A DNA stretch of 64,000 bases from Podocnemis expansa (GCA_007922195.1 ML681963.1:140060568-140124567), one strand, 5' to 3'. Positions 10,567-20,921 are shown, counted from the stretch's first letter. Program-made: numbers and translations. The notes: generated by a model not told the origin, from the letters alone.

Positions 10567-11300
10567 TACGTGGGATGTCTGCAGTTCCATAATGATGGTG
10601 CAAATGGACCAAAATTTTGAGAGGGTTAGAAATGCTGACCCCTTGTGGGCATCTAGGTGCGCCCCTATAAACTCTATGTTCTGAGATGGGTGGAGTTTTG
10701 ACTTTTCTCGGTTTATGTGGAGGGCCAGATAGTCGTAGAGCCTCACTACTGTTCTGACGTGGAGCTCTGCCCAACTATTACCCAGTCATCTAGATAGGGG
10801 TAAATTCTTATGCCCTGTCTGCGCAGGTACAATGTGACAGGCGCTATGCACTTCATGACTACCCTGGGGGCTAGGGAGAGCCCAAAGGGGAGAGAAGTGA
10901 ACTAGAAGTGGTCTTTTGCCACCACGCATGTTAGGAACCACCTGTGGCAGGGCCGTATGGCTATACGGCATCTTTTAAAGTAGGCGTCTTTTAAATCAAG
11001 GGCTGTGAACCAATCCCTGGGAGACAGAGATGGGAGGATCTGTGATAGGGAAACGATGCAGAACTTTATTTTCCTTATGTGTTTGTTTAAGGCTCTGAGA
11101 TCTAAAATGTGCTGAAGGTCTTTGTTGGGTTTTGGGACCAGGAAGTATCGGAAGTAAAACCCGATTCCCTCCTCCCGCTTGGGAGCCCTTTCTATGGCTC
11201 TGAGGGAGTGGAATTCTTGGCATTCGATCTCCAGCAGGTGGAGCGGTTCCCGGTTTCCAAGAGTTGGACGAGGGGGTGGTTTTCTGTCCCAAGGAACCAA
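10566..11300 (-). pseudogene. DIRS-B reverse transcriptase, truncated
   Basis: Blocks run LHLLEIECQEFHSLRAIERA, YFLVPKPNKDLQHILDLRAL, KHIRKIKFCIVSLSQI and then motif A ALDLKDAYF, with its Asp intact. The catalytic box, read across 10760-10815, is YPYLDDWVIVG with both Asp present. The frame shifts after motif A and again near 10786, and the thumb region runs into the RNase H deletion. The RT core residues therefore look better kept than in copy A, although the protein cannot be made whole. Confidence 0.8.
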
Positions 11301-11479
11301 AAGGAACTGCTACCCCTCCGTGACTGTCTCAAGGATACACTGGTCGGATGTGATGTTGGTCCAGGGGCGCATGAAGCGGTGTAATTGGTTGGGGACCAGT
11401 CGGGTCGTGGGTTCGCTGCCTGCAGGGCTGGCACTAAGTGGTAAGCAGCCCCTGTATAACAGGGGGGCGCTGGCATTTT

Positions 11480-12002
11480 GAGGGGTGTCAAAAGGGGACA
11501 GTGCCGTGGTGCTCCCCTGATGACATCACTCATCTGCGTTGGCATTGCTCTGCTGCGGGGGGGGCACCACGATCCCCAGCACTGGCCCTGGCTGCCTGTA
11601 CGGTAATTGTCAAAAGTGCTGTTTCTTTCCCAATGAGCATTCAGAGGCCTGCCCATGCTGACCAGATTGTGGGACATGGGACTTCTCACTCTTGCTTGAA
11701 TGGACTTTGTCCTTGTCCATGTCCCCAAGATGGCTCTGGGGAAATTGGAGGGACCTTAGGAATGGACTCTGTAGTTGAATCTGTTGTTTCAGCTGCTGAA
11801 GTTGTTGTTGTAGGAGTTGATGGGGTTTTAGAGACTGTCTGTTAGATTGTGGGATGTAAATCACCAGTAACTGGAGTGTGGTTCTCGAGTCCTTCATGCC
11901 ATGGAGTTTCATGTCTGTGGACTCAGCAAAGAGGTCAGGGCCTTCAAATGGCAGGTCCTGAATGGTAAGCTGCAGTTGTGGCGGCAGGCCCAAGCTCTGG
12001 AG
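11480..12002 (-). pseudogene. DIRS-B gag, C-terminal Gln-rich part
   Basis: The frame reads LTIQDLPFEGPDLFAESTD, then HGMKDSRTTLQLLVIYIPQS and a Gln-rich run (QQQLQQLKQQIQLQ), matching the gag C-terminus of A at 8249-7992. It is separated from the rest of gag by the Penelope-like insertion ending at about 12002. Confidence 0.65.
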
Positions 12003-12090
12003 TTTCCAAAGGGATAGCCGTGTTAGTCTAGTCCAGTAAAAAAACAACAAGCAGTTGTGTGGCACTTTAAGACTAACAGATTTATTTTTT

Positions 12091-12131
12091 GCATGAGCTT
12101 TCGTGGGAGAAGATCCCACTTCCTCAGATGC
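12091..12131 (-). ncRNA. Hammerhead-ribozyme-like core in Penelope-like element
   Basis: On the minus strand the order is GCAT, CTGAGGA (the CUGANGA core), a stem-loop with GTGGG paired to CCCAC, GAAA (second core box), GCTC, then ATGC pairing with the first GCAT to make a short helix I. This is the type I hammerhead layout. Helix III would be almost absent (GC then UC), as reported for minimal hammerheads of Penelope-like retroelements, which may need to act as dimers. The core is seen directly; self-cleavage is inference. Confidence 0.7.
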
Positions 12132-12263
12132 TTCGAAGATGGGTGAACTTACAGAAAGGAATGAAACTAAATGCAAGGGGGTGTAAAACATAGGATCAGG
12201 TCATAAAGTAACAGCAAATCAGAGCAGTTTACAGGCTTAAAGAATGGGAAGCCTGAAGTCAAA

Positions 12264-12455
12264 TTACCCTTTGTAATGTGAAAAGAACCCATAATCTCGA
12301 TTGAGTCCTGCTTTCACAGAATTTAGTTTGCATATTAATTCGAGTTCAGCTGTTTCTCTTTGGAGTCTTGATGTCCCAGGTACATCTCTAACGACAGTCG
12401 TTAACAAATCCATCATTGAGTGATTAGGAAGATGGAAGTGCTCAGCAACTGGTTT
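12264..12455 (-). pseudogene. Penelope-like ORF C-terminus, GIY-YIG endonuclease tail
   Basis: About 64 codons read KKPVAEHFHLPNHSMMDL, then RLQRETAELELICKLNSV and GLNRDYGFFSHYKG followed by a stop. This resembles the last part of the GIY-YIG endonuclease domain that ends Penelope-type ORFs: the VAEHF-LP-HS motif, a conserved Glu in RETAELELI and the LN-D-GF ending. The reverse transcriptase and the GIY-YIG motif proper are missing by 5' truncation. An upstream open frame continues into DIRS gag and is chimeric. Confidence 0.75.
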
Positions 12456-12459
12456 CTTC

Positions 12460-14227
12460 AGGCCGAGTGGCGCATTACCACAGCTGATGCCATTGTGCGA
12501 GCGGCCGTGTCTACAGCATCCCAGATAGCCACCAGAGCATCCCTGCATGCCATTTCCCCTTCCTCGAGCATCGTGTTGAAGTCCCTAAGGTGATCCTTGG
12601 GGATAATGTCACAAAAGCCTTGCATGGCACTCCAGAGGTTAAAGATATATCTTGTCATGAGGGCCAAGTGATTAGCTATGCACAGCTATAGGGCTGCTAT
12701 AGAATAGACCTTCCTGCCCAACAGGTAGAGCTTCCTTGCCTCCTTAGTTTTAGGGGTGAAACCCGGTTGGCCCTGTCTTTCTTTCTGGTTCATGGCATCG
12801 ACAACCAGCAACCCTGGAGTGGGGTGCTGGAAGAGGAAGGAGAACTTGCCCTGAGGGACACCCTTGATACTGGCAGAATCGAAGATGGGGTTTGCCAACG
12901 GGCCTTAATAATGCTGTATACCCCCTCTTGGAGGGGGACAGACACCTTGGTGGGTGGAGCCCTATGTCAGGCATCAAATAGGGGATTGGTTTCCTCTTGG
13001 ACAACCCCTAGCTCCAACTTCAGGTTTGCTGCCATGCGACAGAGCAGATCCTGCTGGGCACGAGAGTCCTCGTTGCAGTCAAACAGTCTCTCGAAGGTGT
13101 GCTCATCTGGTGAAGAGGAAGAACGGGCCCATGATCTACTACGACAAGTGGAGTCTGGGTTGGGCATCGTCCGAGAAATCCAAATCTGGGGTCTGCAAAG
13201 GAGACTGGATGGAATGGTGCTGCGAAGTTGAGGTATCATAGGCCGTCATGTCCAGCCAATCATGCAACCAGTCATTGAAAGGTGCTCCAGCCTTGATACA
13301 GTGCGGAAGAGAGTGACTCCAACCAGGTTGTGGAGTCTGTATGGTACTGGAGAGGGAAGGCTCCTTTGGCCCAAATGTTGCTGATGACCCATTCTTGCAC
13401 TGTGGTTTGGGTAAGGGGGAATGCTTATGGCACCGTTTCCCCAAACATTCGCCAAGCCCTGATACCATCTTGGGTGAGGGAGAAGAGCAAACAGAGACCA
13501 GGGGCGAAGCTGATGTTGAGCTGGGCAATCGGGCCCCCGTACTCTGGGAGCATAGCACCGACGGGTCCCAGGAGAAGGGTGGAGATGAGGCCATGGAGCA
13601 ATCCTCAGTGCCAGATTGTGGTACCAGCGGCAGGCTGAGCAGTACTGGGCTGGTAGACGGTACTGATTCCTGTGCCGACTGCGTTGCTGGTACCGGGGTC
13701 GGCGTTGACTTGGGTTTCTTCCGTGGTACCAGAGCTGAATCCCACGACTGCACCCGCACCTTCGCGGGGGCCCACGGTGTCAACAGTACCATTGATGGTC
13801 CCGCTTTTGATTCATCAGTGGGTTGGTTCGGTGCCTGAGGTGTTCAGCGCCCTGGCAGTACCACCAAGGGCGTTGACCGAGACTTTGAACTTGGGCCCAA
13901 AGAGTGGTGCTGGTGCTCCGGTGCCTGGACTGATCAAGGTGCCGGAGAAGCACTCAGGGGTTGGGCAGCATCAGAGGCGTGCGCATTGCTCCCAGTAAGA
14001 GAGCGGAGGTGCAGCTCTCTATCTTTGCAAGTCCTCCATTTGAAGGACTGGCAGATAAGGCAGCTTTCGGCGAGGTGCAACTCACCTAAGCATGCAAGAC
14101 ATTTATCCTGTGGATCGTTGAGAGGGAAAGCTTTGCAGCATCCCAAACATGGTTTAAAACCAGGCGTCTTAAATATCGTGTGGCAGAAGACAAGCAATTG
14201 CTTCTGCAAGTTTCTTGGCTGATCCAA
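12460..14227 (-). pseudogene. DIRS-B gag, N-terminal and middle part, broken
   Basis: The start near 14227 leads into the family Cys-rich block: GFKPCLGCCKAFPLNDPQDK, CLACLGELHLAESCLICQSF and KWRTCKD. A long Ser/Pro/Thr-rich stretch follows (13792-13139), then DLLCRMAANLKLELGVVQEE (13239-12967) and a conserved block at 12898-12458 (VVDAMNQKERQGQPGFTPK, KLYLLGRKVYSIAAL, MTRYIFNLWSAMQGF). Stops and frameshifts separate the blocks. C-x2-C pairs near the N-terminus suggest a zinc-binding module; its function is inferred, not shown. Confidence 0.7.
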
Positions 14228-14431
14228 AACCGTTGCTGAGGGCTGAAAAAAGAACTGGGAGGGTAAGGGTCATGGTCACCTATATAGCCATAGTTGTGGC
14301 ACAGAGGGGGCTTTGGCTGGGTGCCCTGACCTGACAGGCTAAGGCTGAAGACTTTCTGAGCTACCATGTGCTGCAGCACATAGACACCTATAACTGAATG
14401 ATGTGAGCTGCGCTCGAAGGAGAATGTATTT
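14225..14431 (-). repeat. DIRS-B gag-side terminal repeat
   Basis: The minus-strand start of the element reads CATTCTCCTTCGAGCGCAGC, then CTCACATCATTCAGTTATAG and GCCTTAGCCTGTCAGGTCAG. It is the inverted partner of the units at 4586-4880 and 28802-29107. The right boundary, near GAGAATG at 14431, is estimated from the loss of similarity. Confidence 0.7.
14281..14287 (-). promoter_or_regulatory. TATA-like box in DIRS-B terminal repeat
   Basis: GGCTATATAGGTG on the minus strand lies about 55 bp upstream of the gag start region. The same box is conserved at 28170 (copy D) and, as GGTATATAGG, at 46814 (copy C), which supports a promoter role. No other promoter element was identified. Confidence 0.5.
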
Positions 14432-15159
14432 TTCCTAACATAGATCCTCAGTTGAATACTTACACTTAATCAATGAATTGTGTTGTGTAAGCAAGTATGA
14501 TTTGCTGGAATGAGCTGTGCACTGCTTTGTTTTTGGTTTTTGTTGTTGTTCATTTCCTAACAGTACAATTACTGAGGGATAAATTAAATTAAATTGTAAC
14601 TTTTTTTGAACAATATCTTCTCTGTTATGGTTTATTTCAAATGTTCTGAGAAGTCAGTGTTTACAAAGTTAAAAACACAGCCATGCAAAAATACAACCCA
14701 AAGTGAACACAGAAGATAAACAAAATAACTTAGGCTTTTTTTTTAAGGGATAGGGGAAGGCAATAGGTCTGATTTCTCCCTGATTTCACCAATATTTACC
14801 CTAATGAAGTGATCTTGGCATAAAACCGGTACACTGGAATGGAAACTGACGGCCGACATATGATCATGTACTCATATTATGTAACAAAGGACCTAAACCT
14901 GTGAAGGTTTGAGCATCTTGGAGCATTGAACTCAGTTGCAAAAGTCCCATTTAATTGGATGGTCCAAAATCAGACTCTCAGGGTAGGTCTACGCTTATGG
15001 AGGCAAACTCACCTCCCTCAATGCAGTTGATCCCTGAAGACCACTCCTTCAAGTGGAGTAGCACTGAGTTGAAGAGAGGGCATTCCCCTTCCACTGAAAG
15101 CAACAAGCCACGTTAAGCAGGTGTTAGGCAGTTGAAGGGAAATACACCAGGTATTTTAA
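14432..15159. other. Intergenic, with a possible MITE remnant
   Basis: No gene is visible. From about 14985 to 15130, GGGTAGGTCTACGCTTA followed by text such as CAATGCAGTTGATCCC resembles the GTCTACAC-type ends of common reptile MITEs, but no partner end was found. The rest looks like unique AT-rich DNA. Confidence 0.4.
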
Positions 15160-15260
15160 AGCAAACAAGGAATCCTGTGGCACATAAACACTAACACCTT
15201 TAAGTGCTGCAGCACTTCTTTGTTTTACTGAACTAGACTAACACGGTTGCCCCTTTGGAA
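15160..15260 (-). repeat. Penelope-like 3' tail fragment
   Basis: AAACAAGGAATCCTGTGGCA near the start and GACTAACACGGTTGCCCC near the end match the terminal tail of the Penelope-like piece at 12003. The hammerhead region is missing from this degenerate copy. Confidence 0.6.
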
Positions 15261-15493
15261 ATTATTTTAAATAAGTTGCCTATCTTTCTTCAACTGCTGC
15301 CAAAATATGTTTACAATGTAGACCAGGGCTCTATAACTCTAACAAGAGGTGAGTTTTCTCAACAGTGTACCTCTCAGAACTGAGCTAATTTTACTAATTA
15401 ATGTTTCCCTCTTCTTTGAGCCATATTCAAATTGCACCTCACAGTTCAGGTAAAAACTGCTAAAAATCTGTCTATGTAAATCTCGATCATGTC

Positions 15494-15812
15494 CAGAGGC
15501 GTTGCTGGCGCTGGGCACCCCAGGGCACGTGCCCCAACCAGGCCGGGGATCCAGGACCTAGCCGGCTGCCCACGGCCTCGGCGGCCCCATCCCCAGCCGG
15601 GGATTGGGGGCCTGCCTGCGGCCACAGCGGCACAGACACGGGCACAGGCCTGGCCTCCTGTGGCTGCTTCTGGCCAGGCCCCGCCACGGCGTAGCTGTCC
15701 ATGGCGTCGGTGCCCCCCCCGGCCCTATCCCTGGCCAGGGGCAGGGCCTGCTGGCTGGGGGCAGGGCCTGGACCCATGCCCCTAGTCCCTCCCCGCCCCA
15801 GCGACACCCCTG
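15494..15812. mobile_element. GC-rich hAT MITE with perfect 8-bp target duplication
   Basis: The ends CAGAGGCGTTGCTGGCGC and (complement of the right end) CAGGGGTGTCGCTGGGGC are imperfect inverted repeats starting with CAG. ATCATGTC flanks the element exactly on both sides (15486-15493 and 15813-15820). An 8-bp duplication is the hAT signature. The inside is very GC-rich and gives long open frames with no protein similarity I recognise. A second member lies at 25156-25526. Confidence 0.8.
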
Positions 15813-15820
15813 ATCATGTC

Positions 15821-17652
15821 AGTTGTATAAAAGGTAAGTCAGAAGGTATTCCTACCTTACCAAATAAAGTCTTTTCTTCTTTTAACTCTTTCAGAAGAAT
15901 AAGTGTTTTATAGACATGAGTAACTACTGTGATGAGTTAAAAGGCAAGGAAAGGAAAAATGTGTGACAATTTCTAGGTAATTAGTAGGATTTTGGTAGCA
16001 GCAAAAGAAAAAAATCCACTTTTGCCTGTTATTGATTTCTTTTTTTGGTTACAGGGGCTATTGTTTGTATTAATGACGGGAAAAGAAAGCTGTCAGAATG
16101 TATTTGCATAGCGCGAATGGGGTCACAAATAAGAGGGAATGTGTATGTTATTTAGCAGCTAATGGGCAATAATGAGTATGTAACAATGAGAACAAAATTG
16201 TTTCCTGGAATATGGTGAAAACCTGATTTTTTTTTCCACGTGCAACTGAAGGCTCAGCTAAGCAGGCAATTCCAAACACAAAAGCCTACTTGCTTCCTAT
16301 TTGCACCAGGTCCTTGAAGTGATCTCATGAAACATTTCTCTTTGTTTATTTTTATTCCTGCCTGCTTAAGATGCATTCTTTGAAAATGTAGCCGATACGT
16401 CTGTTTGTATAGACTGTGCTGCTGGTGAGTTAGACCAGGGGTTTGTGTTCATTTGGGAAAAGGAAAAGAATCCTGGCCATCAGGAATGTTTACTATATCA
16501 GGAAATGAATTCACTACTCGAGGGTTCCAGTGGTTATAAAACAAAAATTAAAACAGGAGCTTCATATAAACCCACTTTCTATTGTTTCCTCCTAAACGAC
16601 CCCATACGTGACAAAACTCAGAGAGAGCGAGAGATAATTTTATTGGTGTGGGGAGGGGGAAGTTAATTGTTCTTGAGTTTTTGTTTTGTTTTGTTTTTGT
16701 TTTGTTTCTCATGTTGGTAATTTTGAATAAAACCAGGTTCTCTTTGCCCTTCCTCCCCTTCCAAAACTTCACTGAGAAATAACACAAGGCAAAATCATTT
16801 CAAGCTGTCACCATTACACAACCTAAATTTTATTTCTTCATTAATGCATTACAGAGCAAAAAACAAAACAAAACAAAAAACCAATGAGAGCATTCCTTTG
16901 GAATGTGTGTTTACTGAGCACAAAATGATATGTTTACTGAAATAGCAGTTGCTGCCGGGTTACCCAGTGGGAGAAAGCTTTCTCTTTCCACACCATCCTG
17001 ATATCCTGGTGTCACTCTGATCTGGAGCATTTCACTCCAGAGATGGAAAGATTTTGCCCACCCTTGGCAGCCCTTTGGTTATGATTCGTATTACAATAGC
17101 CATGCCCTTTTCTGAAGGGGAGGCCGGGGGGGCGGGGGGGAAGGTCATCTCTTATTGTGCAATGGGACTGTGAAGAAATAAGCAAGAATGGTGTGACTAT
17201 TCACTGAGAGCCTGATGCAAGCCCAATTGAAGTTGAAGGGAATCTTTCCATGAGCTTTGCATCAGGCCCTCAAAAAAGAGAGATCATAAGGAAAGAAAGG
17301 TCAAAATATTCATATGTGGGGAAAACAGTGAGTCAGATGACAGGGAAATAGGGCTGAATCCTTGCTCCTTTGATGTAAGTGGCAAAACTTTCATTGGTCT
17401 GGGATTTGACCTATAGGTGGGAAAAGACTGAATGAAATGTTTGAAAAATATTCATGCAGAAAAGTCCAGAGCGTGTTATGATGGTGAGAGACAGACAAAT
17501 TAATAGACTACCTCAAGGAAGATGGGAGGGAGCCAGAAGGTAAAGAAATATATGGAGGCAAATATGTGCTGGCTGAGAAAGAACAAGCGCAATAAACACA
17601 CATCCAGAGAAAGACAGCTCTTCAGTCACAAAATCCTTCATCCCAAGAAGAG
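15821..17652. other. Intergenic; possible conserved non-coding stretch
   Basis: No gene is recognised. From about 16050 to 16420 the DNA has the texture of a conserved enhancer (ATTTGCAT octamer, TTAGCAGCTAATGGGCAATA, TAAT sites, few simple repeats). Short TTTTG and AAAAC runs lie near 16675-16710 and 16857-16880. Confidence 0.35.
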
Positions 17653-17945
17653 GCTCAGGGTTTTTCTACACTTAATCTGCTACCATGTAGTGCTCCTGTG
17701 CAGCTGCACTGCTGTAGCATTTCTGTGTAGACACTACATCAACAGGAGGGATTCTCCCGTTGCCCTAGGTAATCCACCTCCCCAAGAGCCATGACTAGGC
17801 TGATGGAAGAATTTGTCCATTGACTTAGCACTATCTATACTATACCAGGAGTTAAGTCAGAACATACATCTGTCAAGGGTGTGGATTTTTCGCACCCCTC
17901 AGAGATGTAGCTATACAGATGTAACGTCCTAGAGTAAACCAGGCC
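17653..17945. mobile_element. MITE with GTGTAGACAC-type sequence, family uncertain
   Basis: The text around GGGTTTTTCTACACTTAA, CAGCTGCACTGCTGTAGC, GTGTAGACACTACATCAACA and GGAGGGATTCTCCCGTTG matches a short DNA-transposon-like repeat I know from turtle and crocodile DNA. A related piece in the other orientation lies at 18690-18900. The ends and target duplication are not resolved, so the superfamily is left open. Confidence 0.5.
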
Positions 17946-18400
17946 TGTGGCTGAACATCATTAAGCAACAACAGCTATCATTTTGCACATGCCTTCCCTT
18001 GGTGACTCTGGCAGAGGAATGGCGCAGGAACTTTGCTGATTGATAAACCACAACAAAACCTTCCTGAACGCAATAGCTGCTGGAACTAGGACTGGTGGAG
18101 AGTAAATTTCCTTTGTGATCAAAATAGTGCCATTCTTAATATAATTCTTGATGGCCTAAATGTGACTGGTGATGGGCACATTATAAATGCATTAGCAGGC
18201 AAACACGTAGATGAGGGATGCAAGAAAGGAAGGACGAATGCATCAGATAAACAGAAATAGAAAAAGGGAACGGTCTGATTCACAGTTGTATTACTTCAGT
18301 TTCAACATAAAGCGAGGCTAATGAAGTAGTAAGTGAGGAACAAAGCATATGGGGAAGAGAGCAAGACACAGATGTGGATAGTTAAATAAATACTTTAGAG

Positions 18401-18601
18401 CAGGGGTCTCAAACACGCGGCTCATGGGCCGCATGCAGCCCCTAAAGCTATTTCCTGTGGCCTGCAATGACACTATCATTGCCGATATTTGCAATATTGT
18501 TGTATGAAAAGGTTTCAGTGGTGCAGCCATCGGGCTAATGTACTAGTCCTCATGCAGCCCTTTACTAGTCATCATGTGGTGATTTGAGTTTGAGACCCCT
18601 G
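18401..18601. mobile_element. hAT MITE with perfect 8-bp target duplication
   Basis: The ends CAGGGGTCTCAAACACG and (complement of the right) CAGGGGTCTCAAACTC form inverted repeats. CTTTAGAG occurs directly before (18393-18400) and after (18602-18609). The 201-bp body (GGGCCGCATGCAGCCC and similar) has no coding potential. It is a non-autonomous hAT element of the Charlie-like kind. Confidence 0.85.
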
Positions 18602-18689
18602 CTTTAGAGCATGAATTTCACTTACAATTGGTCTTCACAGACAAATTAGGTCAAACAGCTTCATTACTCTGGGATGTGAAAAATACAGT

Positions 18690-18900
18690 AGTTAGGTGCC
18701 CTAGATAAACTGACCTACCTGATAGTGTAGAAAGCACTAGGTCTATTGCCTCTTTAGGAAACGGATTAACTACAGTGATGGGAGAACCTTGCCCATCACC
18801 ATGGTGAGTGTCTGCACCAGAGTGTTGCAGCAGTGCTATGGTAGTGTTTTAAGGGTAGACATAACTTCACACTATGTCTACCTTAGGCTGCTCTGGCTTA
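18690..18900. repeat. Fragment of the GTAGACA-type MITE
   Basis: GATGGGAGAACCTTGCCCAT, then GTCTGCACCAGAGTGTTGCA, GCAGTGCTATGG and GGGTAGACATAAC match, in opposite orientation, the repeat at 17653-17945. It is degenerate and both ends are uncertain. Confidence 0.4.
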
Positions 18901-19049
18901 TATTTACATCCACTTTGAAGCTCCTTTATGCTGTTAGCATGTTAAAAAACAGAATGCTAGAATGATCTTCGTAAGTAAGAATCAAGCTCTCTAGTCTTTG
19001 TGAAGCACTATACTTGAGGGCTTTGTGTGTGTATATACAAGCATGTATA

Positions 19050-19110
19050 CATAGCTGCAAAGGGGCAGCCATGTAAGTCTACTTCACTAAAACAAACAAG
19101 GAGTCCTACA
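19050..19110 (-). repeat. Penelope-like tail fragment
   Basis: CAAAGGGGCAGCCATGTAAG and CTAAAACAAACAAGGAGTCC match the terminal part of the Penelope-like tail (compare 45351-45400). Only about 60 bp remain. Confidence 0.5.
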
Positions 19111-19964
19111 CACTCTCTCACAGGCCAATGAACACAAAGGAAACAAAAGTGTTTTCTTAGTGTTAGACCAGAATCCAGGCAGCAAAAACAGTCTGCTTGA
19201 TAATTAAGGAGACTTTTGCTCGTGATGGCTGCCAGCCAGACATCCACACTGACTTCTACATTGCTTAGTGTGGATTCTGCCATAGCTTTCCAGTGATTTG
19301 CTCACCAGTCAATAAGAACATAGCTTGTCATATCCCCAACCAACCTCTACAAAACTTTAGTATGTTCTGTTCATCCCAACTTCCTTTAAAGAAAAATAAC
19401 ACACATACACAAGCACACAGAGAAAGAGAGAGAGAGTGAGCTTTCAGCCATTCCTAACACTAATGAAGGGATACTGCTGCTCAGGCATCACTCACAATTG
19501 CTGCCAAAACAAGGAACAAACAGTCCCTACCATTTGGATGGAACGGCTTGATCTGAACTTTTCAGAGGCTTCTAATATGAAAATAGCTGAAAGGAAGCAT
19601 CCCCCCCTCCCCCAGCTACCTCCCTGCTGTTTGTGAAGCTATAGCAGATTTGACTAAAACAATGATAGAGGAAAGGGCAATGAAGAGTTCTTCCAATTGC
19701 CTCAGAGCTACCTTCATGAAAAAACAGCTGGGCAGGTAGTACTGCTGCTGGCCAGCAGTTATACTGGGCTCCAAACATTCACACAGTGCTCCTCATGCTC
19801 TGCCAAAGGTCGTGATAACTGTACCCACTTCATTCCATTGAGGGGCCTAGTGAAGTCAACAGCTGGCCAAGGGAAGTCAAATTTGTTACGCACAATTGTT
19901 GAAACAGGTACTAAATTAATTATCCATTTCTGCATGATGTTATCTTTTCTTTTAGATTATAGGC
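19111..19964. other. Intergenic, nothing recognised
   Basis: There is a short GA-rich run near 19420-19440. Otherwise I see no repeat, RNA gene or coding stretch with recognisable features. Confidence 0.4.
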
Positions 19965-20058
19965 TTTTTGGAGTTGGGAGTGACATTTGTGACATGTTTG
20001 CACAGCTTCTAGCACAATGAAACATCAGTTAGTTTGCCTCTGAACAATGATAATAATA
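19965..20058 (+). repeat. MIR-type SINE 3' fragment
   Basis: GGCTTTTTGGAGTTGGGAGT, CACAGCTTCTAGCACAATGA and the AATAATAATAAATT tail match the 3' part of a SINE common in reptiles and birds. The opposite orientation of the same family is at 35927 and 40915. Confidence 0.5.
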
Positions 20059-20294
20059 AATTGCAACTCTGAAGCAAACATCAGATGTTTAGGACAGAGT
20101 GTCTGATCTAACATGTAGGTTTGATTTCTGCCCACTCTTCAAATATCCCTGGTTTTATAACAAGAGATGAGACAAAAATATCTCTTGAACCTGCTGGCTT
20201 TAATCAAATTATTGAGGCTGTACAACTTTTTTCCTTGTAAGCTGCTCTTGGTAGCTCTGGTCAGCAGAGACCTGTGGAGAGTTTGATACTGTTT

Positions 20295-20752
20295 GGCTAT
20301 GTCTACACGGCTCTTTTATTTCGAAATAACACTCATTATTTCGAAATAAAAGAAATTAGGTCTACATGACGTTTTCTTATTTCAAAAGGACAGATCCCAT
20401 CCTTTTGAAATAAGAATCGTCATTTCGAAAAATTAAAACCTGCCCCCCCCCCCGAAACGGCCGTTATTTTGGAAGGGATATTTCGAAATAACGCCATTTA
20501 GACCTGTTCTTTCGAAACAACACCGTGTAGACCTGTTGTTTCGAAAGAACTGTTTTGAAACAACAGGTCCAAACGGCTTTATTTCAAAATAACCATTTCG
20601 AAATAACAGCCATTTGGATTACAGGCTTTGCCTTAATTCGAATTAACATTTTGTTAATTCGAATTAACTTATTTTGAAATAAGGATTTTATTTTGAAATA
20701 ACTCATTTTGAAATCCTTATTTCGAAATAACAATGCATGTGCAGACATAGCC
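20295..20752. mobile_element. Harbinger MITE (M2)
   Basis: The ends GGCTATGTCTACACGG and (complement of the right) GGCTATGTCTGCACATG are inverted repeats. The inside is almost entirely TTATTTCGAAATAA-type inverted motifs. TTT precedes and follows the element, a possible 3-bp target duplication as expected for PIF/Harbinger. The right 120 bp, reversed, closely follow the left end of the autonomous copy H1 (36823 onward), including GTTAATTCGAATTAA. M2 is therefore a deletion derivative of that family. Confidence 0.85.
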
Positions 20753-20921
20753 TTTTGGTATAAAGACCAGGAAACATTTTCAGTCAGAATTGTGAAGCTG
20801 TCTAATGGTCATGGACAACGCTAGTCAGCTTTGAAACCCCCACCCCTACTTTTTGATTCACTCTGTTAAGTGTGATTAATTAAACCAGTAGCCTCTCTCA
20901 GTGCCTAGAGTTTGCAAAAGG

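Larger units (their letters stand above)
12003..12460 (-). mobile_element. Penelope-like element 3' end inserted in DIRS-B gag
   Basis: Copy A is continuous at the matching gag position (8263-8285), so this stretch of about 460 bp is an insertion. In minus orientation it holds the end of a Penelope-type ORF (12455-12264), then a 3' region with a hammerhead-like core (12131-12091), AATAAATCTGTTAGTCTT, and a terminal AGTGCCACACAACTGCTTGT...GACTAACACGGCTATCCC-type tail. Shorter pieces of the same tail occur at 15160, 19050, 33295 and 45350. The target duplication could not be resolved. Confidence 0.8.
9441..14431 (-). mobile_element. DIRS-type retroelement copy B, RNase H deleted
   Basis: A second minus-strand DIRS element of the same family as A. 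In order: gag-side terminal repeat (14225-14431), gag (14227-12460 and 12002-11480, split by a Penelope-like insertion), RT (11300-10560), a deletion scar in place of RNase H (about 10540), tyrosine recombinase (10420-9531) and the internal complementary region (about 9441-9500). The outer recombinase-side unit is missing, and copy A follows at once. A and B differ at many residues in the recombinase, so they are not a recent tandem duplication. Confidence 0.85.

Noticed and set aside
13341..13838. 165-codon plus-strand frame
   Set aside because: It lies opposite the DIRS-B gag on the minus strand and is its shadow.
15487..15913. Overlapping GC-rich frames of 98-106 codons
   Set aside because: They lie within the hAT MITE with an 8-bp duplication; there is no domain and both strands are equally open.
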